From: Fasciola hepatica
Lineage: Eukaryota > Platyhelminthes > Trematoda > Plagiorchiida > Fasciolidae
Direction of reading: 5' to 3'
NCBI GenBank assembly: GCA_948099385.1
Contig: CANUEZ040000164.1
Span: forward strand, 262,501-326,500
DNA: 64,000 nt
Made by a program: the position numbers and the translations under genes. The notes under the pieces are model-generated. The model was not told where the DNA came from, made no database searches, and was given only the letters and a program-made list of their open reading frames with translations. Each line of letters starts with the position of its first letter. Within the stretch, counting starts at the first letter, position 1. This document shows, piece after piece, positions 21,341 to 34,640 of the stretch.

Positions 21341-24300
21341 TTAACCTTCTGAAGCTACCATTCATACACAATAATAGGGCTTTTTCAATTATGGAAACAA
21401 AAAGGTGTTGGACTTGAGCAAATCATCGCTTTGGGTACGGACTCGGTTTTGGTCCTTCTGAGACGGGTATTGGCGCGTCTTTCAGTGAGAAGCAGGACAA
21501 TAAAACTGTGCGGTCAGCAGAGTTGAATTTGGCTTTCATATCAAGGAAAGACAGAGATCGTGAGCTTAGAGAAGGTGCGCTTGTGCACTAAAACAACTGA
21601 TGTAAGCGCACGTGTCAAGTGATAGATGAACGAAACTTTATTGCCTAATTTCGGAATCGAGTATCACTTTTTGAAATATTCTGAATGAACTTATTTTAAA
21701 AGGGGTATATACAGGACCCTTGACTTAGAAAACAATTACGATGCACTATGAACGTGTTTTTACTTAGTGCTGTCATTGTTGGTTGCAGTAAGCTACGGAA
21801 TGTGATTGATTCATGTTCATGAGAATCAAATGGTTACTAGGTCTGCTGCCCTTACAGTATGCGAATTTATTTTTGTATTGTTTTATTCTAACGGGATTAT
21901 CTTATCACGAAACCGGAGGAAGAAGACGTCCATGGAGGTTTCAGAATCACTCCAATATAGTCCATTTCTATCACTTGGATCACTTGGATCACTTGAGTTT
22001 TTTGATAGGTACCAATATAAACTATACTTCATTTTTTCTTGAAAAAATATGATTATGTGGCCAACATTCCAGTCAGTGAACTACTCAGTCAGTCATGAGG
22101 CAGAAAGTTCTTCCATTTTCTCGGCAATTTGAAAAAGTACAGTCCACAGATGGGTTGACACTGTGAGCGTCATGTTTTATCAGCTCATTCGAGTGCCTAA
22201 AAATTAGAGATTTTATTTATTACATGTTGAGTATTCGTAATATTGTTGGCCTCCGGGGATCATTATCACGATCAGTATGTGAGACTTAGAAGTACCCGTG
22301 CAGGACCGCAATGACATACTGGCCCCTAGTTTGCGCTAGCTGAAATAGTTATCACTTGTTTATCATGATTTTGGGAATACGATCTCACTGTTTTCTTGCA
22401 CCTCACTTGTAACTGTATTGCACTGACCAGCTCATACTCCTTCAATTGCTCTCATTTTAATTACCGTAATTTCACAGATGTGTTGCGAATTCATTTACTG
22501 CCCTCCCAGCTGCATACTGCAGTGTCTAAAGTCTCTGGAGCGTTGTTCTTGAAAATATGTTGAGCACGATATTGAACATATTCGCCTAAGGTTTCGTCAC
22601 GGACATCTTTGTAAGATGAAATAAAAGGCAAATGCAGATAATGTGCGAACCAATCACAAAGCGCTTTCACTGAATTTACGCGATCTAGCAATCACCTTCC
22701 GGCTTCATCTGATTGAACGGATACTAGCAATGAAGATGTAGTTCTCTGGATCTTGTGTAAAGACATTCGAATCACCACAAGAAGTTAGATCTAGATATAT
22801 TACGGGAAATTTTTCAAATTTCAACCTGGGTAGTGTCAGAGACAAGCTTGAGGATTATTGAAGCTAGTCGTCTCATCTAGCATTTGTAAGCATCAGGCTT
22901 TGCTTTGTCCCAAGTTACATCCCCAAAATACTAAGTACAACTGCCTCGGATTTCCAGTAGATAGGAAAAGCTAAATCAGAGATGATATAAAAAAGATGTC
23001 TGAAACCAGGTACTTGTGATTCGATAAAGGCAGCAACGTTAAACGTAGGAAGCAAAATCTTAGCACATACAATGAAAGATCAAAGTGAAGACCAACCAGC
23101 AGCTGATATATAAACCAAATTTTAAATGGGTATCATCCTTTAGCACAAGCAGACCAATTGTCTTTCACCAGATCCCTTGAACACTTTGCGTGAAGAAATT
23201 AACGGTAAAAGTATATGCTTGGACTACCAGGCAACCCAGGTTTCACATACCGTAAAAAGTTGAAACTAACCTATGATTTTAGCGAAATGGTGCAATACCG
23301 GCAAAAACATGCTTCGTGATATATCATTACAATCTAGTTTCATTTCTGTTGATCGCTTTGATAACATTCATTCAATAATGGAAAATCAGAGCTTCCAATT
23401 TTTTCATTGGTGAACGCATATTCCGAACGAGTGATAATCATTGATAATTCCTACCGTTGATGAGTCTGTTTCGGATGTACTATAATATTCCGGATTCTGG
23501 TTGTGCCTAAACACTGATATCCACTTGTTATTTTAGATCAAGTGCGGAAAAGGTTTCAAAATATCAAAGTTACGTGGAAGAGAATAGGACTTTCCCATGA
23601 TCAACTTTCGCCCGATGTACGAGCCCAGTTGCAAAGCTTTTATGGAGGTCTACTGGAAATTGTAAATAGTTTGCATTGAGATGACAGGCTCAAGATTGAT
23701 TATGTGTAACAGATAATCTCGCATGCGTCGATAAATCCTTCTGAAATTCAAAAAGGGAATATAGGTTTATTTACTAAATGAATCTTGTTTTTCTGTTAAG
23801 TACGTTGAATGGAACAGGTGTAAATAAATCAACAATATGATTGGATAACTCATTTTATTGTAACCAAACTGTACATCATCGAATGAGTACAGGTTAGGGC
23901 AAAGAAGGGCTTGAATTTGCCACTGAACGTAGATTATCTATTTGTATAAAGCGCAATCATGTGTTCAGCTTCAGCTTTCATGTGCTCAGACAGAGGTTAT
24001 CGCATACACACGCACATTCGCGGGTATTTGTTCCAAATTCCTCTCTAGCGCAGTCACATCCATGCAGTCCTACGCCCAAATACAGTTGACATCCGTCGTT
24101 CTTCTTCCCGGACAATACTGACCAATCAGATTCCAGCACATGTTGGATTGCATTGAATTGCCTGATCCGATGGTGAGCTTGTCGTACGCTCTCTCTAGCA
24201 TGCAGCTGTGATTCACACACACGCCTGGATGTTTACATTTTCGATCGCATGATTTTACTCGCCCTTACCGTACGTAAGTACCGGATGCATTCTCATCCGC

Positions 24301-26639
24301 ACAAGCGGGGTTTGCTTCTACTTACCGACTGAGGGACATTACACAGGTGATAGAAAAACTACCCATTTATGAAAATTCCAATATCGGTAACGTTATATGA
24401 ACTTCACATAATGTTGGAAAACAGGGTGTTGAAAACAGTCGGTTTTCCCCAGGGCTAGTTGAATGTGGTACGCATGCGGAAATTCGAAACTGCAGGAGAG
24501 GTGTGCAAGCACAAAATAAAAGTGGGACATAAAACTGGAAGCCAAAGCTTTCACATTGATTTGGTAAAGGCTTACTTCCGCGTAGTGTTTAGTTATCCAC
24601 CGTTTAGCTGATCATGACCGTACGAATCCTGTGAGATTGGGGCAGCATGGGTGTGTGGTACGTGGCATATTGAGTATCCACGTGACTAGATGAAAAAGCC
24701 ACATTCAAAGTGAGGTGAACGCACATGGACGTCCAGTCTAATAAACTGTGCTTCATAGTAGGTGAGACCTTGTCGGCAAGTGTCGCATAAATATGAGGTC
24801 AAAATTGTGTTTTTTGAGTTTCACGGATTCGGAATCTGTTTGTGTGCGTTTTATTCTAGGGCAGATATGTAGTTAGAAAATAAATAAAGCAACAGTTCGT
24901 TTGTTACCTACACCTTTTACCAAATGCATTTTAATATATACGCATCAGCAGGCTAGAAATCGGCACCAAAGAAACGACTTCCATGGTATGACGCGTCATA
25001 AATAAACAACATATCCGCGAAAGGGTTCACTCAAACAAAGAAGTAAATGAACTTCCCATCTTCCACCGTCAGCGCTTGGAATGGATAAAGTATATGTATA
25101 CGAGCAGTAGGAGATGAGATTATTATGATATATACTTCCTCGTGAACCCTAAACACTCAAACTGCTGCTGATTACTCCTAACACGGATCAAAATATTAAC
25201 GCAATAATTCCATGATCAATGGGATGTTGTTTAATATGAGAGTCCCTTAGTGATATAAGTGGATAAACCTCATCTCGTTGAAAACATTACTTATCAAATC
25301 TTGTTCATCTCTGAACACATCGGTACCTGGCATGAAAAGTAGTCTTCTAGATCTGCCCGAGATGTGAAAAGAACGTGATAGTAGCTGCTGTAATAACTAC
25401 ACGCTTAAGTCTGTTGAAAGGGCAGTTTCCCCAAATGTTCCCAAGATTTGGGACACTAATCTTAACGGTATATTTGTCAGTGCTTTCTACACCTAAAAAA
25501 AGGTTAAGCTTCATAAAGTAGCAGCCTTTAAATTTTCCCAATATCGCCCAAGCCAGCCTCACTGAACTACCATTGGGAAGGGGTCTTCAAAACGTAGCAC
25601 CCCATTGGATGGGCCATTTTCACACGAGAATGGAAGATGCAGTTCGTTTATTAGACCCAACAATTAAGTAAATGTCCATGTACTGGTCTACTAACAAAAA
25701 CGGGCTGAGATTTGGTGAAGAATAACTCAGTAACTTTACGGACTATTGGTCGCCTCCATAGCCAAAAATGATTACGAGTTTATTTATCGGGAAGTGAGCG
25801 TCATTCCGACTGAGGTAATGAACAGAAAAATGTCAACAAATGAGCGGGCGAAGATTCAGGATAGAGTTTCTAGATACAGGGCAAATATCTGGCGAAACGG
25901 ACTGGCCTTTCGTGGAATACCGTGCAGGATGGGACTATAAACAAGACTCTGGTTTAAGATCGTGTCTGTGTGTAGCACAATTTACAAAAGAGGCATTTGA
26001 CAGGTTAAATGATGTCACTTTCCAGTGATTCTCGAGGATCCGCAAAACATTCCGTGAGATTCTTGTAGTTCCATGTGTTATATGCCACTAGGTCAGAAAC
26101 CTTACTACCAATTTAAGCGAACCCGCCTTCAAAACTTCCAAGGACTGGTTTATTTGCATGAAGGAGTGAGAGAAACGGTCGCACAATGTAATTGGGTCTA
26201 TTCATTTGTTGTTGTTTATTAGATTTAAGACAAACGAAGGCGGGCGAGCACGAGTGAATCCATGGGTTTCCAGATGATTTGCCAAACCGGAGGCGAAATT
26301 ATCCTAGATCAGAAATTCTCAGTGTTGATGGAACAGCGTTCTATTGCGCCTTGTCTGAATTCACTTTAGAGGGGGGTAATGACTGGGTTTCTGAAAAGAA
26401 ATTTTTGAAATCCAGGCTTAGACAACTAATTTGTGAAAAACTGGTGCAACATTGTCCCCAGTTGTCACTCTAAATATGAGAATCCACTTTATCTTTGGGG
26501 TTTGGATAAAAGGTATTTACCACACTACATGCATAAGTGATTTCTTCCCGGTGCTGTGATTGGTCAGGAACTTTCATAAGTGGATAAATCATGAGAAGCG
26601 GAGATTTTTGTTCCTTGTGGGCAAAGCCTCCTCCCATAG
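21341..26639. other. no convincing gene, 21341-26639
   Basis: The longest poor stretch in the left half. I see no repeat family signature, tRNA or RT motif. Open stretches at 22491-22691 (minus, described separately), 25746-25940 and 26279-26473 (plus) have protein-like composition but no recognised domain. It could be intergenic or intronic. Confidence 0.45.
22491..22691 (-). other. unidentified open stretch, possible exon or relic
   Basis: A 66-codon minus-strand frame with protein-like composition, including ALCDWFAHYLHLPFISSYKD and VRDETLGEYVQYRAQHIFKN. There is no ATG at its start. An AG lies just upstream of the codons for ALCDW (TTCAG near 22670) and GT dinucleotides lie near its end, so it could be an internal exon, but the tract before the AG is not pyrimidine-rich. 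I do not recognise the family. It may equally be chance. Confidence 0.15.
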
Positions 26640-27540
26640 AGCAAGAATTCCTTTGTCTACCTAAAGTGCTTTGCCCAGCGGTCTAGATGACGTCTCTGAG
26701 ATTGAATCAGTAATCAGGCTTACGTGGGACTGTACCTTTAATCAAACAGTAAAGGTTGTGACCGCTGACAGTAAGGGCAGCTTTCCTAGATCTCACAATC
26801 AAACACTGTTTGCGATCATTTCCAAGGCTTCTGGTCAGTTAGAGTCCCGGGGATTTACGCCTTTCATTGAATGCGGCATCCGGAGAAACGAATCTTTGAG
26901 CATGCTATAGAGCAACTGATGTCGAAAAAATCCATCTTTCGCGAGGCCTATCTAAACGGGAGTCTTGTGTGCCACTGGAAGTTGCTCCCTTGGTCTGTTT
27001 CCAGCGTTCATCCGGCTGCAGACAGCTCCGTCTGGAAAACAGATCCTCCTCTATTGGCTCGAAGCAACTGCGCTAGAGGGTGATCATCAGGGTTGGTGCG
27101 ACCACAAACGAGACGTAAACGGAAGTGAGCACGTACACAGGAGTGATCTGAGTCCACAAGCATAGATCACAATGAATGATACTCTTTAATTGGCACACGT
27201 CAACAGTGACTAATAACAATATGGTCAATCTGAGTCCGACCTTATGAGGATGTAGGAGAAGGTCTTTTGAGTCTATGCTGGTTTTTATGGCAAAAGTTCG
27301 TACTCACTAGAAACAATCTTTGGTCACAACACAGTTGTGTGGATCGATCGCCGTTTTCCGTACGATCGGCTGAGACAACAAAAACGCCTCCAATATGCTT
27401 TTCGAAATCTCCCAAACAGCCAACTTGGGTGTTGAAATCCCCAGCCTTTCGAACGAACCCTCCGAAAAAGCTGGAACAAATCATGGTAGAATCCTTCCTT
27501 GGAAAATGGCTGTCGGTTCTGCTGGCTAGACCACACCATT
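26640..27540 (-). mobile_element. RTE-like LINE fragment copy D, endonuclease and linker
   Basis: The minus strand from about 27490 gives AGDFNTQVGCLGDFEKHIGG, then VSADRTENGDRSTQL and DQRLFLVSTNFCHKNQHRL. This is the APE domain with its GDFN motif intact. It aligns base by base with 37220-36300 of copy B, for example the shared + strand block AATATGGTCAATCTG (about 27219 and 36919). The homology runs on through the linker to about 26640. No RT follows, so both ends are lost. The absence of the palm shows this is an internal fragment and not the usual 5'-truncated copy. Confidence 0.8.
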
Positions 27541-30500
27541 GCACTTTTTTTGTCTTATACTGAATGTCGAACGATTATGAAGGAAATACAAATGGCGAAC
27601 AATTTCGCTTTAGCTAGCATCATCCTTGTGGTTGCTACACTCCAATTCGAAGACTAGAAATGCATGCTTCACGAACAGTGTATTTCAATCTGTGATTAGA
27701 TAGTCATGGAAATCGGTGTTGCGTAGTAAAAAGAGATGGGAGATCAGCTGTTGTGATTCCAGGGTTGAAAAAGGCAGGCGAAAGAATAGACATGGGTTTT
27801 GGGGATCAATCATCTCTGGCTTCCACAACAGTGTCAGTGTCTGGCTCACACAGAGTTTGAATGCCGGTTTGGATTGTAGCAAGGGCCTCTAGAATGCCTT
27901 AATGAACCGTCACTGTGAACAAGGCGATTGGTTAAGCCGTCTGCTTTCCACAGCCACCGCCATTGCTGAATATTCGTCCGAGCGGCATTCGGTGCGTTTG
28001 TAGGCATCATTGGACTCTTTTGGATGAGTTTCCATTCGCTCGACTTACAGTGCTTTCAAGGTTCGCCACTACTGCAATGACAGTAGCTTTTATCTTTCCA
28101 CAATCATCCAGCTGGTTTGCGCTCCTTAATCGTTTGCGATATTTCCAGCGTCGTACAGACTATATAACTTGCCAAACAGTAACAAACGAACGAGTAAGTT
28201 GAAATGGGGAAAAAAGGTCAGGTAACCTGTCATCGGGGTACAACAGATTAGCGACCGAGCCAAGGCTACTGTAGAACTGATTTGTATAAACTTAACACCA
28301 TAATTTATACCTGCTCATCACAAGTCTGATTGACTGACGCTCCTCAGCATGAGTGGGGGTGAAGGTGAGTCCCATAAAATGTCTGCTAAATCACCACGGC
28401 TTTCTTCCTCAACAGCTTTCCGTCAATTTGATGCTTCAGTCGCACGAATCCCTGAACTGGGATTTGTGGATAGCAGTCATACCAGCTGACTGAATTGGTG
28501 GGTTATCAGCCCCAACACAATGGTCTTCCGTAGCCTCGGTCGCCACTCAGATGCGCAAATGGCTGAGATGGTGTCGACTTAAGTATCTACCAACCACATT
28601 AGTATTTTCAACCATAGAATGAACAAATTATCTGGTAACGATTCTTCCAGTTGTTCAAAGCTCGTTGCCACTGGCATCAATACACACTCCAAGTGAACTC
28701 TGTCCTCTTTATTTGAATATAAAGCTAGGCTTTCTTTTGAGGTCGTATCCACCGTGTTCCTGTACAGTAGCATGAAATTGTCGTGTGACGTATCATTTGT
28801 GTGTTTAAATCAGTCACAAGATGCCGCGAGGCTTAGCCATACATCGTGAACATCCGCTGGTGATTCGCTCCTATCCTGTTCATCTCATACTTGCGCATCT
28901 GATATTTGTCTGCACCACGTTCTGCACTGTTCTCCTCCACCAATCACATGCAGCTTGCTTCACCCAACAGTGATTAGAGTGACACTTTACCTTTACTTGG
29001 AATTTTCCCAAGCTCGTGCTTGCCGGTCGTTGATTCTGAATATGCGTTGCTCGTACATGTGTGCTTTCGTTCGACTTTGCAAGTCAGGCGCCATCACTGG
29101 GCTGGGTGATGTCAGTACACTTCTCACGGACCGTGCCAAATTCCCTGCAGCACCGAACTGTAACTGATTATTGAGTACCACGGTAAAGAACGCTCCGACG
29201 GGACAACGACAACGACGGCGCATCGACACGGACACAGACAAGCATAGCCACCGGATATGCTAGATCCAGCGCTCTTCCGTAGGGCTTGCACGTACACCAT
29301 TTTCAAAAGCATAGAAAGAATGGAAACCCGAAAAGCCAAAAGCCCAGTGAGAGTATAAGCAGTTACCAACACTTACATCAGAGGGAAGTGGAATCGTGGT
29401 CTATGCCAATGCGTTATAGCTGATGACGAGTAGTCGCAGAACTCCTAGTCGGCTGAGGTATTTCGCACAGTTCCGTTATGAATTTATCAGAACCAAGAAG
29501 TGTAACTGATTCGAGAATGGACTAGAGAGATTAGCAAAAACTATTTGTAAGGACCATTTGGCGAGGAATTTAATTTTCAGGTCAAGGGTTCCAGTCGTTC
29601 TATTTCTACTTGAAGACACGTGTTGCAGTTCATTGTCGAAGTCTACACATCCACATTTAATTTCGGCCACCAACACAACCGTAGAGTTAGCGGTTTCTTC
29701 TTCTTTACACCTTTGTGACCTTTGTGCAATGCAAACGGAACTAAATTACGCAACTGAAGTTGTGGATTACCACCAGTGGAAACCAACTTCGAGTGGCTTC
29801 CTAACCACCGGCCGCCGTACACTACACAAGCACACACATCTTTGGTTCTACACGTCTAATTTACATGTACTGCTCCAACCCATTTGTTGTATCGATCCGC
29901 TGATGACTACGCCTAATCGGTTCTGCCCGCTTTATTCTTTCTTAACGCCGCTGCTCACATTGTTCGCTCATCCATGTGCACCTGTCCAATCTTGAGTCTG
30001 ATTGGTGCGTTTCTGCTTGGTGGTTTCCGACCTTCTGTGATTGGTTCTATTTCTGCTCCATTGTGTTAGCTGTCCATGAGGCCGAGTTATTGATTCGTGC
30101 TGAATGCGAACACCATACCGCACTTTATTGCACTGACCGACTAACTGACTGAACGGTCTCTGGCTGACTCGGGCATTAAACTTACTTTTAGCTCACAAGT
30201 CTCTGTACTGATGTTACATTTTTTAAAGATTTTATTTGAAAAAACATTGTAATTAGTGGAGATTTTAATTGACCAGATGGATAGCATTAAGCTTATTGAA
30301 AAACAAACATCCAGATGATCATAGTTTCACTCTTGCCTCAAATGACCCTGCTATAATTGACATCAATAATGGGAATAGGTAAAACTGACGCCCGATCCCT
30401 TCAACGAACACACTACTAAACACTGCCCATGCTCCCACGAACACACATACGGACTGGAACATCCGCTTGGTTGTGACGCTTATCTGAGAATCGTCTGACT

Positions 30501-30734
30501 GGAAAACGTACCTTGATAAAGGTGACCTGCAATAACCAAAATGTCGGTAATTAAAATCTCTACCCATAATGCTGTGGTTTTGACATCAAAACGTTTTAAA
30601 AACCACAAGGCATGGCCCACTGATTCTTTAATACAATCCGAACCTCCTTCTAACCTGATGTGTTACATGTTACTTGCTTCCGCTGCCTGTATTCTTCCGG
30701 ATTAACCTGAACGATATGTGTTCGGATTAGGATA
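27541..30734. other. no convincing gene, 27541-30734
   Basis: Mixed sequence with several short open stretches on both strands, the longest at 29558-29995 + with no recognisable domain. Near 30250-30275 the + strand reads NIVISGDFN and near 30545-30565 the minus strand reads MGRDFNYRHFGY; both recall endonuclease motifs, but the flanks do not continue the match. I name no element here. Confidence 0.4.
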
Positions 30735-31600
30735 TAATTCATTTGTTAACATCATCCGATGTTCATCTGTTTGAACAGCTGTCTACAGTTTTTGTTCTAC
30801 TGAACTTCCGCCAGAGCAACTTTCTGATTACCCACATTTTGCATTGTTGATTGTACGTTGCCTTTCCCTTTTGATAATCTGCTGCACAGGTGGAACCACT
30901 TTTAAGTGATTCACTTCCGCCGATAAACGTCCATGCCTGTTCCTGTTCTAACCTTTCTGAACTGTTGTTGCATTCTTCTTCGTGAGATACCGTAACGTTT
31001 GGGCGCATAGATTTAGGAATGTTAGCAAAAAGGATAAAATGCTTTTCAGTCTTAAAAATTAAAATATCATCCACCTATCGACTGTGAAATTGAAATTGGG
31101 AAATATTATCAAGGAGTTGTTTTTCGATCACCGAGAATACTTCTGCCGAGGTTGGGCTGAAAGGGCTCACCACGGCCCCAATATCGATCTATTTGTAGGC
31201 TTTCGATTCATAACTAAAACGAGCATTTTCTACGCATAGAATAATGAGGTCTTTGATGTATTCGATAGGAATAGGTGAATGAAAGTTATGTAAGGGAATA
31301 AAATCACATAGATAATCAACTGTCTTCCCAAGAGGCATCTTTTTAAAATGTGACAAAAAAAATCGACCATATACATATCGCAAGAACTCACTGAAATTTT
31401 AATTAGCAAATTGACGAGTTCGAATGAGTCTTGTGGACAAAATGGTGATATTTATTTCCGGACGGAGGTAAAAATCTCGACAAGCCACCGGACAAGTTTG
31501 TGATAAGCCGAGCTATGCGCGCATAATATCGACGTCAAAGAGAATCCAGACTTGTGGACTTTGAGTAATCCTCTCAAGTAAGGCATCTGTGCAGGAGCAA
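30735..31600 (-). mobile_element. PLE copy P4, reverse transcriptase fragment
   Basis: The minus strand from about 31590 reads LLKVHKSGFSLTSIL, SAYHKLVRWLVEIFTSVRK, DSFELVNLLIKISVSSCDM, then in another frame KTVDYLCDFIPLHNF with PIPIEYIKDLIILCVENARF. SYESKAYK follows, then a damaged GVAMGSPLG block (IGAVVSPFSPTSAEVF). The palm has the catalytic Asp pair but its Tyr codon is TAG (31075-31077), giving R-stop-VDDILIF. It ends near NVTVSHEEE and a decayed thumb. No endonuclease domain remains. It borders RTE copy C at about 31600. Confidence 0.8.
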
Positions 31601-31609
31601 AATTCGAAG

Positions 31610-34230
31610 TTGTCTCGTTATCTGTCTTACTGTCAGCATATTATTCTCTGTAACAGTGTCCTATTTCCAGTGTTGCGCATAGAAACTACCTGTTCCGTCT
31701 TTTCCACTTTTTCTTTGTTCTCCATAATTACGGCACCTGATCCGTTGTCCGGTCATAAAGTTTCATTCAAGCCATTCCAAGGACACTGAGGTTACGGATT
31801 GTGGTCTCGCTGGCGCTGACCTAGCTCTCAGCAAAAGGGCTGGAGCAGAGCTGCAATACTGGATCCCAATCAACAGCAGATTGCGGGCAGCAAACTTAGG
31901 GGTCAGTGCAAATTTAGCAGAAGCCTTTCGGTTAGACAAAATCTGTGTGTCGTTTCGGTGTTCGTACCTACCTACTGCAACCCAAACACAACCAGAGATG
32001 AATTTTATCAAAAGCTCCACGACCTCTTACACTATCCGAGCCGCGCTGATATCATGATTTTGGCACGAGATCTAGATGCCAGAGCCCGTCGTCTGCCATC
32101 AAAGAAGGCTTGTTCGAAGGTTCTTTAAAGACAAATTTCTGTTGCTCAGACAACTGGGAATTGATTTTTGTCCCATGTTTTGACCGTCGCCTGTTCCTCA
32201 TTGGTACGAACTTCAGACATCCTGAACACCGGTAAAACACATGGTGTCCGCCCCCTTCGAGTCATTGGTTTACCCGGGTCGGCCACACCTCGTTAAGCCA
32301 CAAATGGCAGGATTGCATACGAGCACCCCTCTTGATTCCGGCCATGCACTAGTAGACACGAAGCTGTTCATGTGCTTTTGTGGACATCCCAAAGGCATGC
32401 TGCAACGTTGGTTAGATTACGATAGGCCTTCCGATTCATCTCGCCTATCCGTCTTTCAGAAGATAAGCTAGAGTTAGCCCCACCTGATAACTATACACCG
32501 GCTTGAGTTGCTTACCAAGAACGCTTTGCGTTTGCAGGTTTAGTGGTCTGTGGCCTGTCTGGTCGGGCTGGATTCCTACTGAGTCTTTGCGCTTTCTCAA
32601 TAAACCACTATGGAAGCGAGTTTGTTGATGCACGACCCGTGAATTGACATACAATTACCGCCAGTCCCCTTGAGGACCGCGAAAGCTAGGGGTCGGGCTG
32701 TGCATCACAGAAGAAGCATGATGCCATCACGGTACGTTCCTGCTGGCTGTTCTATCTCCTTTGACCCAAACAGGACGCTTGGTCTGATTCGGTAGATTCG
32801 TCTACCAAGGCAGAGATTGACAGACAAAAAGCCTCAGAGCAGCACAAAGCGTCGAGATTCGATAGCCTTATTCCAGCTCTCTTTAAAGGTGACTTAATAC
32901 AGCTCATTGAAAAAACTTCATGTATTGTTCTCAAAGGTCTGATATTCTGCGCAGTTACTCCCCTTGAAAGGTGATCGATTGCTGTCTCAATCTTTAAGAA
33001 ATGCTTGCGCAGTGACTGCACTAACCACAGGGACGTAAGCCTTTTCCTATGACCCCAAAGTTTCCTACGTCTTTCATAATTCGCAGATTGTACCACACGC
33101 GTGAAGAGCAGACTCGCGAGGAGCAGGCATGTATCGGACAAATCTCCACCGACCGCTAGAGTACAGTCAAAGCCAACGATAGAAGTCTTCATAGATATTC
33201 GCACGGCCTTTAGCTCTCTCGATAGAACTGAAATATGGAATCGTTTGTTGGGAAATAAGGTACCTGAGAACTATGTATCAATTGTCAAGGAGTTGTATCG
33301 TTACATCACAAGTCGGATTAGGGCCTATGGCTACCTTTCGTACTATTTTGTCTTCTCAAAAGGAGTTTGGCTACGTTGACCTACATCCCGATTTCTCTTC
33401 GAATTTGAGTTTCAGAATGTTCTTCCAAAAGGATGAGGCTTACTGCTCTCAGGGAGCAGAACTTCCGATTTGTAATATGCTGCCGATATCGCTTCGGTGA
33501 GTGAAAATGCACAGATAAAAAAATGCTTTGAACCGGCTAGTGACTGACGTGATCGTGTGTGTTATCCACACATGCAAAGTACTTTTGCAAGATTGGCAGG
33601 GGTGTGTTTATTTAATCCCTTTTTCTGGTGAGCAACTGGAAGTCGTTGATAAATTTTAGTAGGTTGGCAGCTTATTAACAGCTGGGGGTGTTGTTGGAGA
33701 GAAAACCATTTTGCGGATGGCGATGGCTAGAGCCGCTTTCACAAATTTCCGAGACCTGTGAAGTCACCATAAGATCCGGCTGGTGTACATCACCGCGATT
33801 CGTCGGGTGTTACGCTACAGCTGCGAGAGCTGACCAGTTCATCCTGAGTACGCTCTAAGTTTTTCTGATTTCGACAGCCGACTTCTCTAAAGCATCAAGT
33901 GTGTAATGCCAATGTGAACCGTTGTGTGCTAGACGAAGTGTTGGCTCTACACCGCCTCTCGAGGCTTGGACATATTTTGTGATTGGCTGCTCATCGTTCA
34001 TCTTTCTGTTCTCTTTTTCCGTGTGTTGTGCAAGGGCAGAAGAATGGAAGCGGCTGTGAGTCTATGCCATGGCGTAAAGGAATAAAGACACTAGCATCAG
34101 TACTGGCTTCATCTCAGTGTTTCGCGCATCCCTCGTTGGGCTCCAATCCACGAGGAGGTTGTTGGTTAGATACATGCCACAAAATAGAAGTCGGTGGTGG
34201 GAATGCTATTAAGCTGTCTCAACCCATAAT
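31610..34230 (+). mobile_element. RTE-like LINE copy C
   Basis: A + strand RTE with endonuclease and RT parts in order. Endonuclease: ITAPDPLSGHKVS (31730), ALSKRAGAELQYWIPINSRL (about 31825-31890), VVSVFVPTYCNPNTTRDEFY, DIMILARDLDAR (about 32050-32085) and TPLDSGHALVDTKLF (32330-32375). RT: TREEQTREEQACIG (33095-33130), VFIDIRTAFSSLDRTEIWNR and KVPENYVSIVKELYRYITSR (33190-33320), YAADIASVSENAQ (33476-33515), then a tail with REALTNFR-like and VYITAIRRVLRYSCES blocks to about 34230. Frameshifts and stops are frequent. The first catalytic Asp of YADD is Ala, so the RT is inactive. Confidence 0.85.
33101..33379 (+). pseudogene. RTE copy C, RT fingers-palm segment
   Basis: This uninterrupted frame carries FIDIRTAFSSLDRTEIWNRL with the palm motif A Asp kept (FIDIRTAF), followed by GNKVPENYVSIVKELYRY and SRIRAYGYLSYYFVFSKGV. 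The next motif (RQGCPLSPFLF in better copies) is lost in a frameshift at about 33365. It is the longest intact RT segment of this copy. Confidence 0.82.
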
Positions 34231-34640
34231 CGCAACAATATCACGTAAAAACAAAGTGATAAAGAAAATTAAAAGGTGTAGAAATGGAGAACAAAGTATC
34301 TCATATTATATCACGTTTAATTCACTAAATCTTATTCTCGATGTCATCCCTCGTTCCTCCCGTATTTATTTATCTATTGTTGTTTACCTTATTGACATGT
34401 CTGATTCTAAACAGGTGTGAAAGGTGTAATCGACGGCCGCAAAATGTGCCGCCTAACCCATCCGACATCACAATTGCCTTATCACTGACTAAGTTCAGTT
34501 TTGGTTCAGTTTATTCAACCAATAACCTAGCATTTGTGTGCTCTGGTTTCGGTTACTACCTTCCAGCATCGTTCAGTAAATAGCGAGAACAATAGAAGCA
34601 TAATGATACAGATCTAAAAAGTCGAAGTATCGAGCGGAAG
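34231..34640. other. spacer between the two facing RTE copies
   Basis: About 400 bases separate the 3' ends of copy C (+) and copy B (minus). It is AT-rich, with a TATTTATTTATC-like tract near 34362-34376 that could be the remains of a simple-repeat tail. I see no gene. Confidence 0.5.

Noticed and set aside
29418..29465. Hammerhead-like string with CTGATGA, CGA/TCG arms and a GTC
   Set aside because: GAAA is absent (CAGAA instead) and the bases flanking CTGATGA and GTC do not pair as stem I.
29558..29995. 145-codon + frame as a gene
   Set aside because: Composition is Ser/Thr/Leu/Pro-rich with no motif, and overlapping frames on both strands are equally open.
30250..30570. GDFN-like motifs on both strands as evidence of a LINE endonuclease
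   Set aside because: Each match is only about nine residues and the flanking sequence does not continue it.
33983..34420. 145-codon + frame as an independent gene
   Set aside because: Its first part is the C-terminal tail of RTE copy C, and the rest runs into the AT-rich spacer.
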